A DNA stretch of 64,000 nucleotides from Scatolibacter rhodanostii (GCF_900197595.1 NZ_FZLO01000001.1:124001-188000); one strand, 5' to 3'. Positions 23,518 to 34,070 are shown, counted from the stretch's first letter. Numbers and translations: made by a program. The notes: generated by a model from the sequence alone, not told the origin.

Positions 23518-25158
23518 TTATTTAGAAGTTTCCTGAAAACGCTCTAAATAAAGTTCAATGGATTTTTGAACCTCTACAATACTGGGTGAATTAAAAAGTG
23601 AATTATACTCTTCAGTGGTTATGGAGAAATAATGTCCTTCTTGAACCGGCTTTAGGCTCTTCCAAACGCCATTTTCATAGAGCTTTTCTACGCTTTCATC
23701 ACGCTGCATGAGAATAATATAGTCTACATCGGCATAATCTGCCAGTGTTTCCATCGATAATTCCAGATAAGGGTCGTCGCCGTCTATAATCTGTGTCTGC
23801 ACAATATCAGTAGCTTTAAATCCTAAAAGATGGAATAAAATGTCACCGCCGCGACCCAATTTGTCTCCGTAGGCATACATAGCACCAGAAGAGGTATATT
23901 GAAGAATGGCAACTTTGCTGCCATAGATACCGGCATTTTTTAGCTGCTGAATACTATCTTCCAGAAAATTTTGATAATCTGCGATTTGCACTTCAGCTTC
24001 TTCTTGCTTTCCGAGGGCTTGTCCAATAAATAGCTGCTTTTCCTCGATTGTGGCATTGTCATCAAAGGTTACGGTAGCTGCTATTTGCTCACACTGTTTT
24101 ATGTATTCTTCAGAGCCTTGAAAATAGGAAGCAATAATCAAATCTGGTTCTAGTGCCATAAGACCTTCCCAATCGTAGCTATCGGTAAAGTAAGAGAGTT
24201 CTTCGCGTTCATCCATGTTCACGGCATTCTCATCTAAGCTTTTCAAGATATTATAGCAATTTATCCCTACCACTTTTTGAGGCTTTGCAGGTACGATTAC
24301 ATCTCCGGAATCTGTCTTGACAATTCTTGTTTCCTCTGTTTGTGAGGTTTGACTAGTCACTGCCGAAGTTGGTAAAGAACTTGCTTCACTGCTAGCTGGG
24401 GGTGCTGTGTCGCAGGCAGACATCAGCAACATGAGTGACAATGCTGCTGCAATAATTGTTTTGTTTCTCATTTGTTTAAACATATAGGTAGCTCCTTTTC
24501 CACTGGGTTGGTCTAAACTAACTTGACCTTGCTTATTATACGGAAAAGGAATAAGGCTGCCCACGGTTTCACCTCTCATATGTAGCGGTGTATTCTCTCT
24601 ATAGGCATTAGGCGACAGTCCGGTATGCTTTAAAAACAGTCTTTGAAAGTTTCGCTCATCTTGAAAACCACAGTATTCGCCTACTTCTCGAACAGTGACC
24701 TCGTTGCCATTCAGCAATTTCTTTGCGGCGGATAGACGAGTATGTATTAAATAATCTTGTGGACTTTTACCCGTTTGTTGCTTAAAGCGTCTATGAAAAT
24801 GACTGTAGCTAATCCCCAATATATGGCACATATCTTGAATGGAAATGGCCTCTCTGTAATGTTCATTTAAATATTGCTGTGCCATAGTAACTACATCTGG
24901 CTCAAAAATACGAATTTGACCTTGCTCAAGTTCTTTGTATATCTCATAGACGAAGCGATAAAATGCTGTTTTACCATAAAATAGGTTTAATGGTGTAGGA
25001 CTTTTCCATTTCTCATACAATTTTCTCAGTTCTTCTGAAAAAAAGACAGGGTTACTGGGAGCAAAGCCATACTGCTGACGGAAAGGGTTAGTCTGTTCCA
25101 TTAAATGAAGGTATTCGCTTTTATGCAGTGGCGGCTCGGAGGGCTTATACAGCACCAT
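23518..25158 (-). CDS. AraC regulator fused to an iron-siderophore binding lipoprotein (main frame of a frameshifted gene)
   Basis: One 546-residue frame joins two modules. Residues about 85-185 carry an AraC double HTH (SIQDMCHILGISYSHFHRRFKQQTGKSPQDYL and GEYCGFQDERNFQRLFLKHTGLSPNAYR). From residue 226 a complete lipoprotein follows: signal peptide, lipobox MSAC, Ser/Thr linker and a FeuA-like binding domain (VVGINCYNILKSLDEN, LMALEPDLIIASYF). B. subtilis Btr likewise joins AraC and siderophore-binding domains, but lacks a signal peptide. The N-terminal cupin-like domain is in another frame just upstream (a 1-nt shift at the GGGG run near 25184-25187), so the real gene probably spans to 25447. 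A good ribosome site inside could also yield the lipoprotein alone. No permease is adjacent. Confidence 0.85.
   Translation of the reverse strand: MVLYKPSEPPLHKSEYLHLMEQTNPFRQQYGFAPSNPVFFSEELRKLYEKWKSPTPLNLFYGKTAFYRFVYEIYKELEQGQIRIFEPDVVTMAQQYLNEHYREAISIQDMCHILGISYSHFHRRFKQQTGKSPQDYLIHTRLSAAKKLLNGNEVTVREVGEYCGFQDERNFQRLFLKHTGLSPNAYRENTPLHMRGETVGSLIPFPYNKQGQVSLDQPSGKGATYMFKQMRNKTIIAAALSLMLLMSACDTAPPASSEASSLPTSAVTSQTSQTEETRIVKTDSGDVIVPAKPQKVVGINCYNILKSLDENAVNMDEREELSYFTDSYDWEGLMALEPDLIIASYFQGSEEYIKQCEQIAATVTFDDNATIEEKQLFIGQALGKQEEAEVQIADYQNFLEDSIQQLKNAGIYGSKVAILQYTSSGAMYAYGDKLGRGGDILFHLLGFKATDIVQTQIIDGDDPYLELSMETLADYADVDYIILMQRDESVEKLYENGVWKSLKPVQEGHYFSITTEEYNSLFNSPSIVEVQKSIELYLERFQETSK
24481..24497 (-). 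promoter_or_regulatory. Internal ribosome binding site before the lipoprotein module
   Basis: Minus-strand AAGGAG (24492-24497) sits 8 nt from an in-frame ATG (24481-24483) that begins MFKQMRNKTIIAAALSLM, the lipoprotein signal peptide. It would give a separate 321-residue binding protein ending at 23518. This suggests two originally separate genes that lost the stop codon between them, or one message with two products. Confidence 0.65.
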
Positions 25159-25447
25159 ATAGTATTCTAGCCAATCGCAGTGAGGGGTTCGTCAATTCTG
25201 TTCCTTTGCCGCCATGAAACACACCAAAGCGATTAATAGGGTAAAGCGTATGGTTTAGAGCCACATCAACTTTTCCGCTGGTATAAAGAAAAGTGTTGGC
25301 AGGCAACCGATAACCGCGCAAGGTTTCTTCGGGCGAAATGAGGTTATGACGGATATCTAAAAAAGAAATGGATGCTCGGCTCCATATTTGAAGAGCAGTA
25401 GAAATTTCTTTTTGTGTAAAAATAGATGGATTATTATTTGTATACAT
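25145..25447 (-). pseudogene. N-terminal ligand-domain fragment of the AraC/binding-protein gene, split by a frameshift
   Basis: A 100-residue frame with its own SD (GAGGTG) and ATG encodes a cupin-like AraC sensory start (ETLRGYRLPANTFLYTSGKVDVALNHTLYPI, VFHGGKGTEL) and then runs into TAA. In the neighbouring frame, just after its only upstream stop, the DNA reads TPHCDWLEYYMVLYKPSEP, the expected continuation (compare GKEWEYVCVLYRV in the AraC protein at the window start). Adding one base in 25160-25191, most likely in the four-G run, restores one frame of about 645 residues. It may be a real inactivating mutation, phase variation or a sequence error. Confidence 0.75.
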
Positions 25448-25471
25448 AGGGCACCTCTATGGAAAACAACT

Positions 25472-25521
25472 GGTTAGAAATAGCTAACCGAAAGTATACC
25501 ATAGAAAGGATAATACATCAA
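25472..25521 (-). promoter_or_regulatory. Promoter with operator-like palindrome for the AraC/binding-protein gene
   Basis: Minus-strand TTGATG (25516-25521), 17 bp, TATACT (25493-25498), then after 3 bp the perfect inverted repeat GGTTAG-CTATTT-CTAACC (25472-25489). The 18-mer matches the palindrome upstream of the first iron-chelate gene at 15 of 18 positions, with the AAA/TTT centre accounting for most differences, so both loci probably answer to the same regulator. Confidence 0.65.
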
Positions 25522-25930
25522 TATCGAAAAGCCCGTAGATTATTATTTGTAATGATTGGAAAGCAGCTAAAGGATATTTGAATAGAGCAAGGAAATAGGA
25601 AGCAAGAAAGCAGCATTTCACTCTGACACTAAAATAGCAATAAATAAAAATTATGAGCAATAAGTGAGAATGCAACATCAAGAGCAAAGTGTATAATGTT
25701 ACTAAAATAGATATATGCAAATGATTGATTATATAAATTTTGTATATTTAAACTGTAAATTACAGACTGGGTTTGTAAAAATAAAGAAATTTTGAATGCA
25801 AATATTGCTCGGATAGATAGTTTTGAATAATGTATCTTTTTACCTGTATAAAGTTGAAAAAGGTAGATTCCCAATAAAGAACTTCAGAAATTATGCTTGA
25901 TTACATAATACATATAAAGGAGTAAACGAG
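25522..25930. other. AT-rich intergenic region without a gene
   Basis: About 400 bp of AT-rich DNA upstream of the first sugar transporter. Two open frames on the minus strand are low-complexity and lack ribosome sites. AAAGGAG lies 9 nt before the next ATG. No reliable promoter or operator was identified, though the transporter promoter must be here. Confidence 0.5.
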
Positions 25931-26851
25931 ATGCATTTTTTTAAGAGCAAAAAAAAATTGCGGTCTTATAAGGAGTTTCTATATATACTACCTTTTCTCA
26001 TTTTGGTAGCTGTATTCTCCTATTATCCGCTGTATGGCTGGGTCTATTCTTTTTTTGACTACCGCCCGCCTGCCGGACTCTCAATGGATAATTTTGTAGG
26101 GTTTAAGTGGTTTCTTTCTTTAGTGGAGAATCCTGTAAAGACCAATCAAATTTTGCAGGTGCTTAAAAACACCTTTGCAATGAGTGGGATTACGTTACTT
26201 ACCTCCTGGCTACCTATGATTTTTGCGGTATTTCTGAATGAGATTAAGTGTATGCGGTTTCGAAAAATCGTGCAGACCGTTACAACCATACCAAATTTTA
26301 TCAGCTGGGTACTTGTCTACTCTGTCGCTTTTAATCTCATGAGTAATACAGGTGTTGTCAATCAGGTTTTGATGAGCATTGGTGTAACAGATGCGCCAAT
26401 TTTATTTTTGCAGTCATCTAAAAATGTTTGGCTAACAATGTGGCTGTGGCTAACTTGGAAAAATTTAGGATGGGCCGCCATCATGTACATTGCGGCAATT
26501 ACCGGTATTGATGAAGAATTATATGAAGCAGCCAGAGTTGACGGAGCCTCAAGGATGAAGATGATTTGGCATATCACGATTCCTTGCATACTGCCTACAT
26601 ATTTTGTACTTCTCATGTTAAATATCGCAAACTTCCTTTCAAATGGAATGGAGCAATATTATGTGTTCCAAAATGCTTTTAATAAAGAATCCATTCAAGT
26701 GTTAGATTTATATGTGTACAATTTGGCCATGGGAAGCGGAAGTTATTCGGTTTCTACGGCGTTGAGTATGCTAAAAAGTTTAATTAGTGTTGTGTTGCTT
26801 TGCTTTGCAAACGGCACTTCAAAACTGGTACGTGGAGAGAGTATTTTTTGA
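25931..26851 (+). CDS. Sugar ABC transporter permease, LplB type (first system)
   Basis: Inner-membrane permease of the MalF-like LplB/YtcP subgroup, 306 residues, six predicted membrane helices after a Lys-rich cytoplasmic start. The EAA loop is visible as LYEAARVDGASRMKMIWHITIPCILP near residue 200. AAAGGAG lies upstream and the partner permease begins 12 bp after its stop. It is the first of permease-permease-lipoprotein, an arrangement typical for uptake of plant-derived oligosaccharides; no ATPase gene is present, normal for this class, which borrows a shared MsmX-like ATPase. Confidence 0.93.
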   Translation: MHFFKSKKKLRSYKEFLYILPFLILVAVFSYYPLYGWVYSFFDYRPPAGLSMDNFVGFKWFLSLVENPVKTNQILQVLKNTFAMSGITLLTSWLPMIFAVFLNEIKCMRFRKIVQTVTTIPNFISWVLVYSVAFNLMSNTGVVNQVLMSIGVTDAPILFLQSSKNVWLTMWLWLTWKNLGWAAIMYIAAITGIDEELYEAARVDGASRMKMIWHITIPCILPTYFVLLMLNIANFLSNGMEQYYVFQNAFNKESIQVLDLYVYNLAMGSGSYSVSTALSMLKSLISVVLLCFANGTSKLVRGESIF

Positions 26852-26863
26852 GAGGGGGTTCGC

Positions 26864-27793
26864 ATGGTGGAAAAAATAAAAATAAGAAAGATTAAAGAAC
26901 AAAAGACAGTAGGAGACATTCTGATTACTGTTCTGACCTATGCCTTCTTTTCGCTATTTGCACTGATTTGCGTATACCCCTTTTACTACATTTTTATCAA
27001 TACCATCAGTGCCAACGATTTGAGTGCACGAGGCAAAATTCTTTTTTTTCCTCAAAACATACATTTTAAGAACTACATAGAAGCACTAAAAATTCCTGAT
27101 TTAGGCAATGCTGCGATGATTTCTATTGGAAGAACAGTAATTGGAACACTGCTCACTGTCATTGCTGCAGCCTTTATGGGATATATGTTTACGCGTGAAA
27201 CCTTGTGGCGAAGAAAGTTTTGGTATCGTTTTGTCATTATCACCATGTATTTTAATGCAGGTATAATTCCATGGTTCTTAACTATGCAAAATTTGAAGTT
27301 GACAAATAATTTCTGGGGATATGTGTTACCGAGTGTAGTTTCTCCTTTCTACATCATTTTGACAAAAACATTTATTGAATCCATTCCCAAAGAACTGCAA
27401 CAGGCGGCCGAGATTGACGGTGCGGGTACCATGAAAGTTTTCACCAGAATTATCTTTCCTGTTATCACACCAATCATGACGACTATCGCAATTTTTGCAG
27501 CGGTTGGCCAATGGAATGCTTTTCAAGACACGCTACTGCTTATGACAGACTCAAAATTATATAGCTTGCAGTTTGTGTTATATCAATATCTCAATCAAGC
27601 AAATTCTTTGAAAATGCTGATGAATGCAAGCAGCAACGGTTCAGCAGCTATGCAGACTTTAGCAACAGCGCAGACAACAACATCAATCCGAATGACCGTT
27701 ACCATTATTGTAGTTGCTCCAATTCTGTTAGTTTATCCATTTTTTCAGCGTTATTTTGTGAAAGGAATAATGATTGGTGCGGTGAAAGGATAG
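26864..27793 (+). CDS. Sugar ABC transporter permease, YtcP/MalG type (first system)
   Basis: Second permease, 309 residues, MalG-like. It has the EAA loop ELQQAAEIDGAGTMKVFTRIIFPVITP and the closing PFFQRYFVKGIMIGAVKG, an ending characteristic of the YtcP subgroup. GAGGGGG precedes the ATG. It pairs with the permease just upstream, and the binding lipoprotein follows 42 bp downstream. Confidence 0.93.
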   Translation: MVEKIKIRKIKEQKTVGDILITVLTYAFFSLFALICVYPFYYIFINTISANDLSARGKILFFPQNIHFKNYIEALKIPDLGNAAMISIGRTVIGTLLTVIAAAFMGYMFTRETLWRRKFWYRFVIITMYFNAGIIPWFLTMQNLKLTNNFWGYVLPSVVSPFYIILTKTFIESIPKELQQAAEIDGAGTMKVFTRIIFPVITPIMTTIAIFAAVGQWNAFQDTLLLMTDSKLYSLQFVLYQYLNQANSLKMLMNASSNGSAAMQTLATAQTTTSIRMTVTIIVVAPILLVYPFFQRYFVKGIMIGAVKG

Positions 27794-27835
27794 GCTGGAC
27801 GAATTTGTGCATAAATTATTAACGGAGGTATATTT

Positions 27836-29626
27836 ATGAAAAAAAGAAAGGTTGTTTCGCTTTTATTGGCCTTCATGCTGTTGTTTTCATTTGCCATGGG
27901 GGGATGCTCCGATGATGAAAAAGTATCTACAGAGTCAGATGCTTCTAAAGCCGTAAATTCTTCCAGCACAGGTGCAGCAGCAGAAAACACAAGTACAGAT
28001 AGCAAAGAACTCCTCACCATTGAGATGTATAACGTAGCGGCGAACTATCATGGTGTTCAAAGTGGATGGTTCGGAAAAATTTTGAAAGACAAGTTCAATA
28101 TTGAGATGAACATTATTGCACCTCAGGTTGCAGGCGATGGAGATGCTTTATACCAAACGCGTACAGCCTCTGGCTATCTTGGTGACATCGTTCTTCTCGA
28201 CAATGCAGATTTGCAAGACTGCATTACGGCAGGTCTTGTACAGGAAATTACAGATGATGTCAAGAATTCAACCTATCTGAAAGAGCTTATGGAGCAATAC
28301 GATGTATATAACGGTCAGTTTGAAGGTGTTGAAGCGGGCAAAATTTTTGGTCTTCCTTGTGGGATTAATGACACTTCACCGACTACTTATTCAGAACCAT
28401 TTGTTTACATCAGCCCATGGCTTCCTTGGGACTATTATTCTGAGATAGGCAATCCGGAAATGAAAGATTTAGAGGATTTGTTGGATGTTTTAGAGCAAAT
28501 CCAAACGGCTCATCCCACCAATGAATTGGGCGATCCCAACTATGCGTTATCACTATGGAATGACTGGGATAAAGGCGGTACACAGATTACAATCGAAACA
28601 GCAACACAGCTGACAAAAATGTATGGTCAAGAAGTTCGTGGTGCTATCCTACTCAGCAATAAAGGCGAAATGACTGAGGTAACAGATGATAGCGGTGCCT
28701 ACTACAAAATGCTAAAGTTTTTCTTTGATGCCAATCAAAGAGGTTTGCTAGATCCAGACTCAGGCACACAAGATTGGGAAACGGCTTGTGACAAGATGAA
28801 AAACAAACAAGTTCTTTTGCACTGGTATAACTGGCAGCGTGGTTTCTGGAATACAACTGACCGTGCCAACGAAGGCAATGCCTATATTTATGCACCTGTA
28901 GCAGATATGGACTTCTACCAGCCCTCCGACAATTATTATGGAGATGGTCGTGCTTTTGCAGTTGGTGCCAATTTAGATGAAGAGAAACGAGCACGTGTTA
29001 TTGAATTCTTAGATTGGTTTGCAAGTCCAGAAGCCAACACACTTCATCATGATGGATTAGAAGGTTTTAACTATACTGTAAACGAAGACGGAACCTTTAC
29101 GCAAACAGAAGATGGCATGTATGCTTTAATGGAAAACCGCGAAGTTCCTGCCGAATTTGGTGGCGGCGGATATAATGACGGATTAAATAAAATTAATCAA
29201 TCTTTATATGGCAACTGCACAATCAATCCCTTGACGGGAGAGCCTTATATGGTCGAGCTTTGGTCTTCTTATATTGAAGCCAATCAGACCAAAATGTCTA
29301 CCGAATGGAGTGCACTTTATAATGCAGAAGATCCGGTTGATTTAATGACAAAGAGCGGCCAGTTGGATATCGTTCCTAGTGTGAATTTAATATTGCCAAG
29401 TGATACAACAGACATTGGGCTTATTCGCAGCCAGTGTGCCAATATCATTTGCGATACCTCGTGGAGAATGATTTTTGCAAGCAGTGAAGAAGAATTTAAA
29501 CAAATGTGGGATGAGATGAAGACACAGTTGGATGGCCTTGGATGGAAACAGCTTGTTGAATTTGACAAAACCAGTTATCAAAAAGTTGTGGATGCACGTG
29601 CAGAAGCAGTTTCTAGCGCCGAATAA
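27836..29626 (+). CDS. Sugar-binding lipoprotein, LipO type (first system)
   Basis: Extracellular solute-binding protein of 596 residues, larger than typical MalE, as usual for LipO partners of LplB/YtcP. The signal peptide MKKRKVVSLLLAFMLLFSFAMGGC contains the lipobox (MGGC), followed by a Ser/Thr/Glu linker to about residue 60 and a two-lobed binding fold with many surface Trp/Tyr residues (YISPWLPWDYYSEIG, LLHWYNWQRGFW), which suits carbohydrate stacking. ACGGAGG precedes the ATG. Ligand: probably an arabinose- or xylose-containing oligosaccharide, judged only from the neighbouring hydrolases. Confidence 0.9.
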   Translation: MKKRKVVSLLLAFMLLFSFAMGGCSDDEKVSTESDASKAVNSSSTGAAAENTSTDSKELLTIEMYNVAANYHGVQSGWFGKILKDKFNIEMNIIAPQVAGDGDALYQTRTASGYLGDIVLLDNADLQDCITAGLVQEITDDVKNSTYLKELMEQYDVYNGQFEGVEAGKIFGLPCGINDTSPTTYSEPFVYISPWLPWDYYSEIGNPEMKDLEDLLDVLEQIQTAHPTNELGDPNYALSLWNDWDKGGTQITIETATQLTKMYGQEVRGAILLSNKGEMTEVTDDSGAYYKMLKFFFDANQRGLLDPDSGTQDWETACDKMKNKQVLLHWYNWQRGFWNTTDRANEGNAYIYAPVADMDFYQPSDNYYGDGRAFAVGANLDEEKRARVIEFLDWFASPEANTLHHDGLEGFNYTVNEDGTFTQTEDGMYALMENREVPAEFGGGGYNDGLNKINQSLYGNCTINPLTGEPYMVELWSSYIEANQTKMSTEWSALYNAEDPVDLMTKSGQLDIVPSVNLILPSDTTDIGLIRSQCANIICDTSWRMIFASSEEEFKQMWDEMKTQLDGLGWKQLVEFDKTSYQKVVDARAEAVSSAE

Positions 29627-29656
29627 ATAAAGAAAGATAACAAAATAAAATAAAGT

Positions 29657-29702
29657 GAGGAATTCCACATGGGATGTGTACTTTCGTGTGTGGGATTCTT
29701 TA
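29657..29702 (+). terminator. Imperfect hairpin after the first sugar-binding lipoprotein
   Basis: GTGAGGAATTCCACA and TGTGGGATTCTTTAC pair imperfectly and are followed by a T-rich stretch. It may act as a partial terminator or mRNA 3' stabiliser before the GH127 gene. Confidence 0.4.
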
Positions 29703-29772
29703 CGTTTTTCAAAATAATCCATAAAAATGAAATGGCAAAGAAAGAGTATGTCAACACCAAGGAGGGTCAACC

Positions 29773-31641
29773 ATGTTAGAAAATATAGGAGGGACTAAGA
29801 TTATTCTCAAGGATTCTGAACTTCTGCGTAGACAAAACAGAAATAGAGAATATATGATGAGTCTGAAATCAGAAAATCTTTTGCTGAATTATAATTTGGA
29901 AGCCGGACGTTATACCGCACCCTTTCATCCCAATGGAATTCACGGTGGGTGGGAGGCACAAACCTGTCAGTTAAGAGGGCATTTTTTGGGCCATTGGCTT
30001 TCTGCAGCGGCCATGCATTTTGTTTCGACAGGAGATCAAGAAATCAAGGCAAAAGCAGATGTTATTGTTCATGAGTTGGCTCTTTGTCAAGAAGAAAACG
30101 GGGGCAAATGGGTAGGATCTATTCCAGAAAAATATTTAGACTGGATTGCAAAAGGAAAAGAAGTTTGGGCACCTCAATATACGTTACACAAAACGCTTAT
30201 GGGTCTTGCTGATATGTATGAGCTTACGGCCAATCAAGAAGCTCTTTTGGTGGTTTCAAGATTTGCAGATTGGTTTTTAGAATGGTCAGCCGGTTTCAGC
30301 CGTCAGCAATTTGATGATATTCTTGATGTAGAAACTGGCGGTATTTTGGAGGTTTGGGTACAACTTTATCAGCTCACCAAGGAGAGTAAATATAAGATTT
30401 TAATGGAGCGATATTATCGTGCTAGACTCTTTGACACTTTACTGGCAGGCAAAGATGTATTAACCAATATGCACGCCAACACCACTATTCCAGAGGTACT
30501 GGGTTGTGCTCGCGCTTATGAAGTCACAGGTGAACAAAAGTGGAGAGATATTGTGGAGGCCTATTGGAGACAGGCAGTTACAACACGAGGGCAATATGCC
30601 ACAGGAGGGCAGACCAGCGGAGAAATTTGGACGCCCAAGCAAGAACTGGCAGCTCGGTTGGGGGACAAAAATCAGGAGCACTGCGTGGTTTATAATATGC
30701 TTCGTTTGGCCGATTTTCTTTTTCGCTGGACAAAAGATGCCAGCTATGCAGACTATCGAGAAATGGGCATTTATAATGGACTAATGGCGCAAGCTTATTG
30801 GAAGCATAACGGAACCAACGGTATAGCCTATGATAAGCCGCAAGAAGGGCTGCTTAGTTATTTTCTGCCGCTGCGGGCTGGTGCCAAAAAAGGGTGGGGA
30901 AGTGAAACACAAGATTTTTTCTGCTGTCATGGTACATTGGTACAAGCAAATGCCGCATGGGAACAGGGCATATTTTTTCAGGAGCGTAGAGATGTTTATC
31001 TATGCCAATATTTTGATGTGGATGCTACTTTTGAAGTGGAAGGCGAAACAGTTAGATTCCTGTTAAACAAAGATACCCTTACGGGTAGTTTTCACCTGTC
31101 CAGCGACTCTGCAGGCAAACAAAATATTCATGAAAATACGGCGAAATATCCGCGTCAGCCTGATTGTATTACACAGGTAGTAGAGATTCAAACAGAAAAT
31201 GAGGTAGAGTTCACTTTACATGTACGCGTTCCTTGGTGGGTAAAAGGGGCGGCAAAAATCAGCATTAACGGCAAAGAAGAAATCTCTGTTACAGAGAAAA
31301 CAGTCTTTTATCCCATCTCAAGAATATGGAAAAAAGGTGACAATATTAGAATCACACTGCCCAGAGGAATTTCTACATGGCCGCTGCCTGACAAACCCAA
31401 TACACAAGCCTTTTTATATGGACCTGTGTTGCTAGCAGGGTTATGTGAAAATGAGCCTAGGTTAGATGCACAGGGGCTGTCTGCCGAAGAATTGCTGACA
31501 CATGACAATGAAAGGGAGTGGGGAAGCTGGAAAGAAACCTTCCAAACTGTAAATCAGGCAAACAACTTTCGCTTTATTCCCTTGTATGATATTGGTTATG
31601 AAGCGTATACAGTATATTTTCCCATAATAAATGAAGGATAA
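29773..31641 (+). CDS. GH127-type beta-L-arabinofuranosidase (DUF1680)
   Basis: Cytoplasmic glycoside hydrolase, 622 residues, no signal peptide. The (alpha/alpha)6 barrel fills about residues 15-430. Residues of the Zn/Cys active site known from HypBA1 can be matched: Glu and Cys in [18 protein letters not shown] and the tandem Cys in [13 protein letters not shown], one of which is the nucleophile. C-terminal beta domains follow ([23 protein letters not shown]). An AAGGAGG site precedes the ATG. It lies between a sugar transporter and a GH95 gene, so it likely trims imported arabinose-bearing oligosaccharides. GH146 relatives share these motifs, so the exact family is slightly uncertain. Confidence 0.88.
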   Translation: MLENIGGTKIILKDSELLRRQNRNREYMMSLKSENLLLNYNLEAGRYTAPFHPNGIHGGWEAQTCQLRGHFLGHWLSAAAMHFVSTGDQEIKAKADVIVHELALCQEENGGKWVGSIPEKYLDWIAKGKEVWAPQYTLHKTLMGLADMYELTANQEALLVVSRFADWFLEWSAGFSRQQFDDILDVETGGILEVWVQLYQLTKESKYKILMERYYRARLFDTLLAGKDVLTNMHANTTIPEVLGCARAYEVTGEQKWRDIVEAYWRQAVTTRGQYATGGQTSGEIWTPKQELAARLGDKNQEHCVVYNMLRLADFLFRWTKDASYADYREMGIYNGLMAQAYWKHNGTNGIAYDKPQEGLLSYFLPLRAGAKKGWGSETQDFFCCHGTLVQANAAWEQGIFFQERRDVYLCQYFDVDATFEVEGETVRFLLNKDTLTGSFHLSSDSAGKQNIHENTAKYPRQPDCITQVVEIQTENEVEFTLHVRVPWWVKGAAKISINGKEEISVTEKTVFYPISRIWKKGDNIRITLPRGISTWPLPDKPNTQAFLYGPVLLAGLCENEPRLDAQGLSAEELLTHDNEREWGSWKETFQTVNQANNFRFIPLYDIGYEAYTVYFPIINEG

Positions 31642-31655
31642 TTTCGGAGGACAAT

Positions 31656-33884
31656 ATGAAGCAAGAAAACAGATTGTGGTATCAACAGTCGGCGCAGGTG
31701 TGGGAGGAGGCACTTCCTCTTGGAAATGGAAAACTGGGTTCTATGGTATTCGGTGGAGTTGCCCATGAACGCATACAACTAAACGAAGATTCGTTGTGGT
31801 CAGGGGGATTTCGCGATAGGAATAATCCTGATACACAAAAATATTTGCCTAAAATTCGGGAATATATGAGTCAGGGAGAGATACAGAAAGCGCAAGACTT
31901 GACTCGCTATTCGCTCTCCGGTACACCGGAGTTTCAACGTGGTTATCAGACTTTGGGTGAATTGGAGATGAACTTTCAGGGATTGCCGGAAAAGGCAGAT
32001 AACTATGTTAGAAGTCTGTCACTTGAAGAGGCAATATCGACCGTGCAATTTGATGTTGAGGGATATACATATAAAAGAGAAATTTTAGTTTCAGCACCCG
32101 AAAATGCAATCATTATACAGCTTTCTACGAACTGTCCGCAAGGGATGAGTTTTGATGCAAGGTTAGTGCGTAACCGCCTGTGTGATTTTGCCAGTCAGTT
32201 GGGAAATCACATGGTAGGTATTGAGGGAAAAACAGATGGCGAAAACGGCATAGGATACTGTGGTGCAATGGGGGCGAATATACAAGAGGGAACAGTTGAG
32301 GTAATGGGTGAATATTTGGTATTTACCGGGATAAAAGAGGCTTGCATTTGCATTACGGCCGCAACTACCTTTCGAGAAAAATTGCCCAAACAGTATTGTG
32401 TTGAGTTGCTGAAATCGGTAATGGGAAAAGAGTATGCCAGTTTGCGCCAAGCTCATGTGGCAGACTATCAACAGTATGAAAATCGTATGAGTTTTCAATT
32501 AGAGAATTCTTTGGAAGAGATAACAGAAACGACTCCTACCGATGTACGTTTGCGCTTGTTTCAAGAAAATCAAGATGATTTAGGTCTCGTTGCCTTGTAT
32601 TTTCGATTTGGACGGTATCTATTGATTGCAAGCAGCCGTCCGGGGTCTCTTCCCGCTAACTTACAAGGAATTTGGTGCAAAGATTTTCTGGCGGCGTGGG
32701 ACAGTAAATATACCATTAACATTAACACTGAAATGAATTATTGGTTGGCTGAAAGTTGTAATTTGTCTGAGCTTCATCAGCCACTGTTTGATTTAATCAG
32801 ACGTATGCACCCTAATGGTCTTAAAACGGCGCAATCGATGTATAACGCACGCGGCTTTGTAGCACATCATAATACAGATATTTGGGGAGATACCGCTCCA
32901 CAGGATACTTATATTCCAGCAACTTATTGGGTAATGGGCGCAGCCTGGCTGTGCCTGCATATATGGGAGCATTATACCTACACACTGGATAAGAAATTCT
33001 TGCGTGAAAATTACGATTTGCTGCAGGATGCCTGCTTGTTTTTTGTGGATTACCTCACAGAAAATAACGAGGGTGAACTGGTTGTTTTTCCTACAGTATC
33101 ACCTGAGAATACCTATCGGCGTGAGGATGGAAAAGAAGCTCAATTGTGCGAGGGCTGTTCCATGGACAGCCAAATATTAGAAGAACTGTTTTCGGCGTAT
33201 GAAGCAGCAGCCGAGGTAATGGAGAGAGATGTAGAATTTGCACAGGAAATAGCTGCTTTGCGTAAGAAACTTCCGAAGAATAAAATCAGTAAAAATGGCA
33301 CTATTCAAGAGTGGCCACAAGACTATGAAGAAGTAGAACTGGGGCATAGGCATATCTCTCATTTGTTTGCATTATTCCCGGGGAATAGCATTCATCCTGA
33401 AAAAACACCGGATTTGGCCAAGGCAGCCAAGAAAACCTTAGAACGTCGCTTAGCAGGCGGCGGTGGCCACACTGGATGGAGTCGAGCATGGATTGTGAAT
33501 TTTTGGGCTCGTCTTGGTGAGGGAGAACAGGCAAGCAAGAATATCGATAGCTTATTAATGAATTCTACTTTGCCAAACTTATTCGATAATCACCCTCCTT
33601 TTCAGATTGACGGCAATTTTGGTGGCACTGCTGGTGTGGCTAATATGTTGCTGCAAAGCACACCCCACGAAGTATATTTGCTTCCTGCATTACCCTGCAA
33701 ATGGCAGACGGGTAAGATTGCGGGACTGCGCGCAAAAGGTGGGCTGACAGTTGACTTAGCGTGGGAAAATGGTGTGTTATGCTCGGCTCAATTAAAAGCG
33801 GAGAAGAATTATCACGCAACAGTATATGCAAAAGGACAAAAGCATGAAGTTATGTTAAAAGCTGGTGAAAAATTGTTGTTGTGA
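31656..33884 (+). CDS. GH95-type alpha-L-fucosidase/alpha-L-galactosidase
   Basis: Glycoside hydrolase of 742 residues without a signal peptide. GH95 signatures run from the start ([30 protein letters not shown]) through the catalytic barrel: [18 protein letters not shown] holding the Asn pair that activates water, PTVSPENTY with a conserved Glu, [16 protein letters not shown], and [20 protein letters not shown] with the conserved Asp. GGAGG precedes the ATG, 14 bp after GH127. Known activities are alpha-1,2-L-fucosidase and alpha-L-galactosidase; xyloglucan or arabinoxylan side chains are plausible targets here. Confidence 0.9.
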   Translation: MKQENRLWYQQSAQVWEEALPLGNGKLGSMVFGGVAHERIQLNEDSLWSGGFRDRNNPDTQKYLPKIREYMSQGEIQKAQDLTRYSLSGTPEFQRGYQTLGELEMNFQGLPEKADNYVRSLSLEEAISTVQFDVEGYTYKREILVSAPENAIIIQLSTNCPQGMSFDARLVRNRLCDFASQLGNHMVGIEGKTDGENGIGYCGAMGANIQEGTVEVMGEYLVFTGIKEACICITAATTFREKLPKQYCVELLKSVMGKEYASLRQAHVADYQQYENRMSFQLENSLEEITETTPTDVRLRLFQENQDDLGLVALYFRFGRYLLIASSRPGSLPANLQGIWCKDFLAAWDSKYTININTEMNYWLAESCNLSELHQPLFDLIRRMHPNGLKTAQSMYNARGFVAHHNTDIWGDTAPQDTYIPATYWVMGAAWLCLHIWEHYTYTLDKKFLRENYDLLQDACLFFVDYLTENNEGELVVFPTVSPENTYRREDGKEAQLCEGCSMDSQILEELFSAYEAAAEVMERDVEFAQEIAALRKKLPKNKISKNGTIQEWPQDYEEVELGHRHISHLFALFPGNSIHPEKTPDLAKAAKKTLERRLAGGGGHTGWSRAWIVNFWARLGEGEQASKNIDSLLMNSTLPNLFDNHPPFQIDGNFGGTAGVANMLLQSTPHEVYLLPALPCKWQTGKIAGLRAKGGLTVDLAWENGVLCSAQLKAEKNYHATVYAKGQKHEVMLKAGEKLLL

Positions 33885-34070
33885 TAAAATGTCGAAATAA
33901 AATTAAAGTGTGAAAAAAATATATGTGTTATAAACAAAAAAGTATAAAAATCAAAGAATAAAGTATAGTTATTTGAGTGACGATGTACATAAAATCAAGT
34001 AAACTATAGGTAAACAAATACGATACAGGGAAAATATTCTATCGTGTGAAAAAATAATATGGAGGTAATG

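Noticed and set aside
25484-25874. Two hydrophobic open frames on the minus strand
   Set aside because: AT-rich, no SD sequence, residue composition dominated by Leu/Phe/Tyr as expected from AT-rich noncoding DNA; the first overlaps the promoter of the AraC/binding-protein gene.
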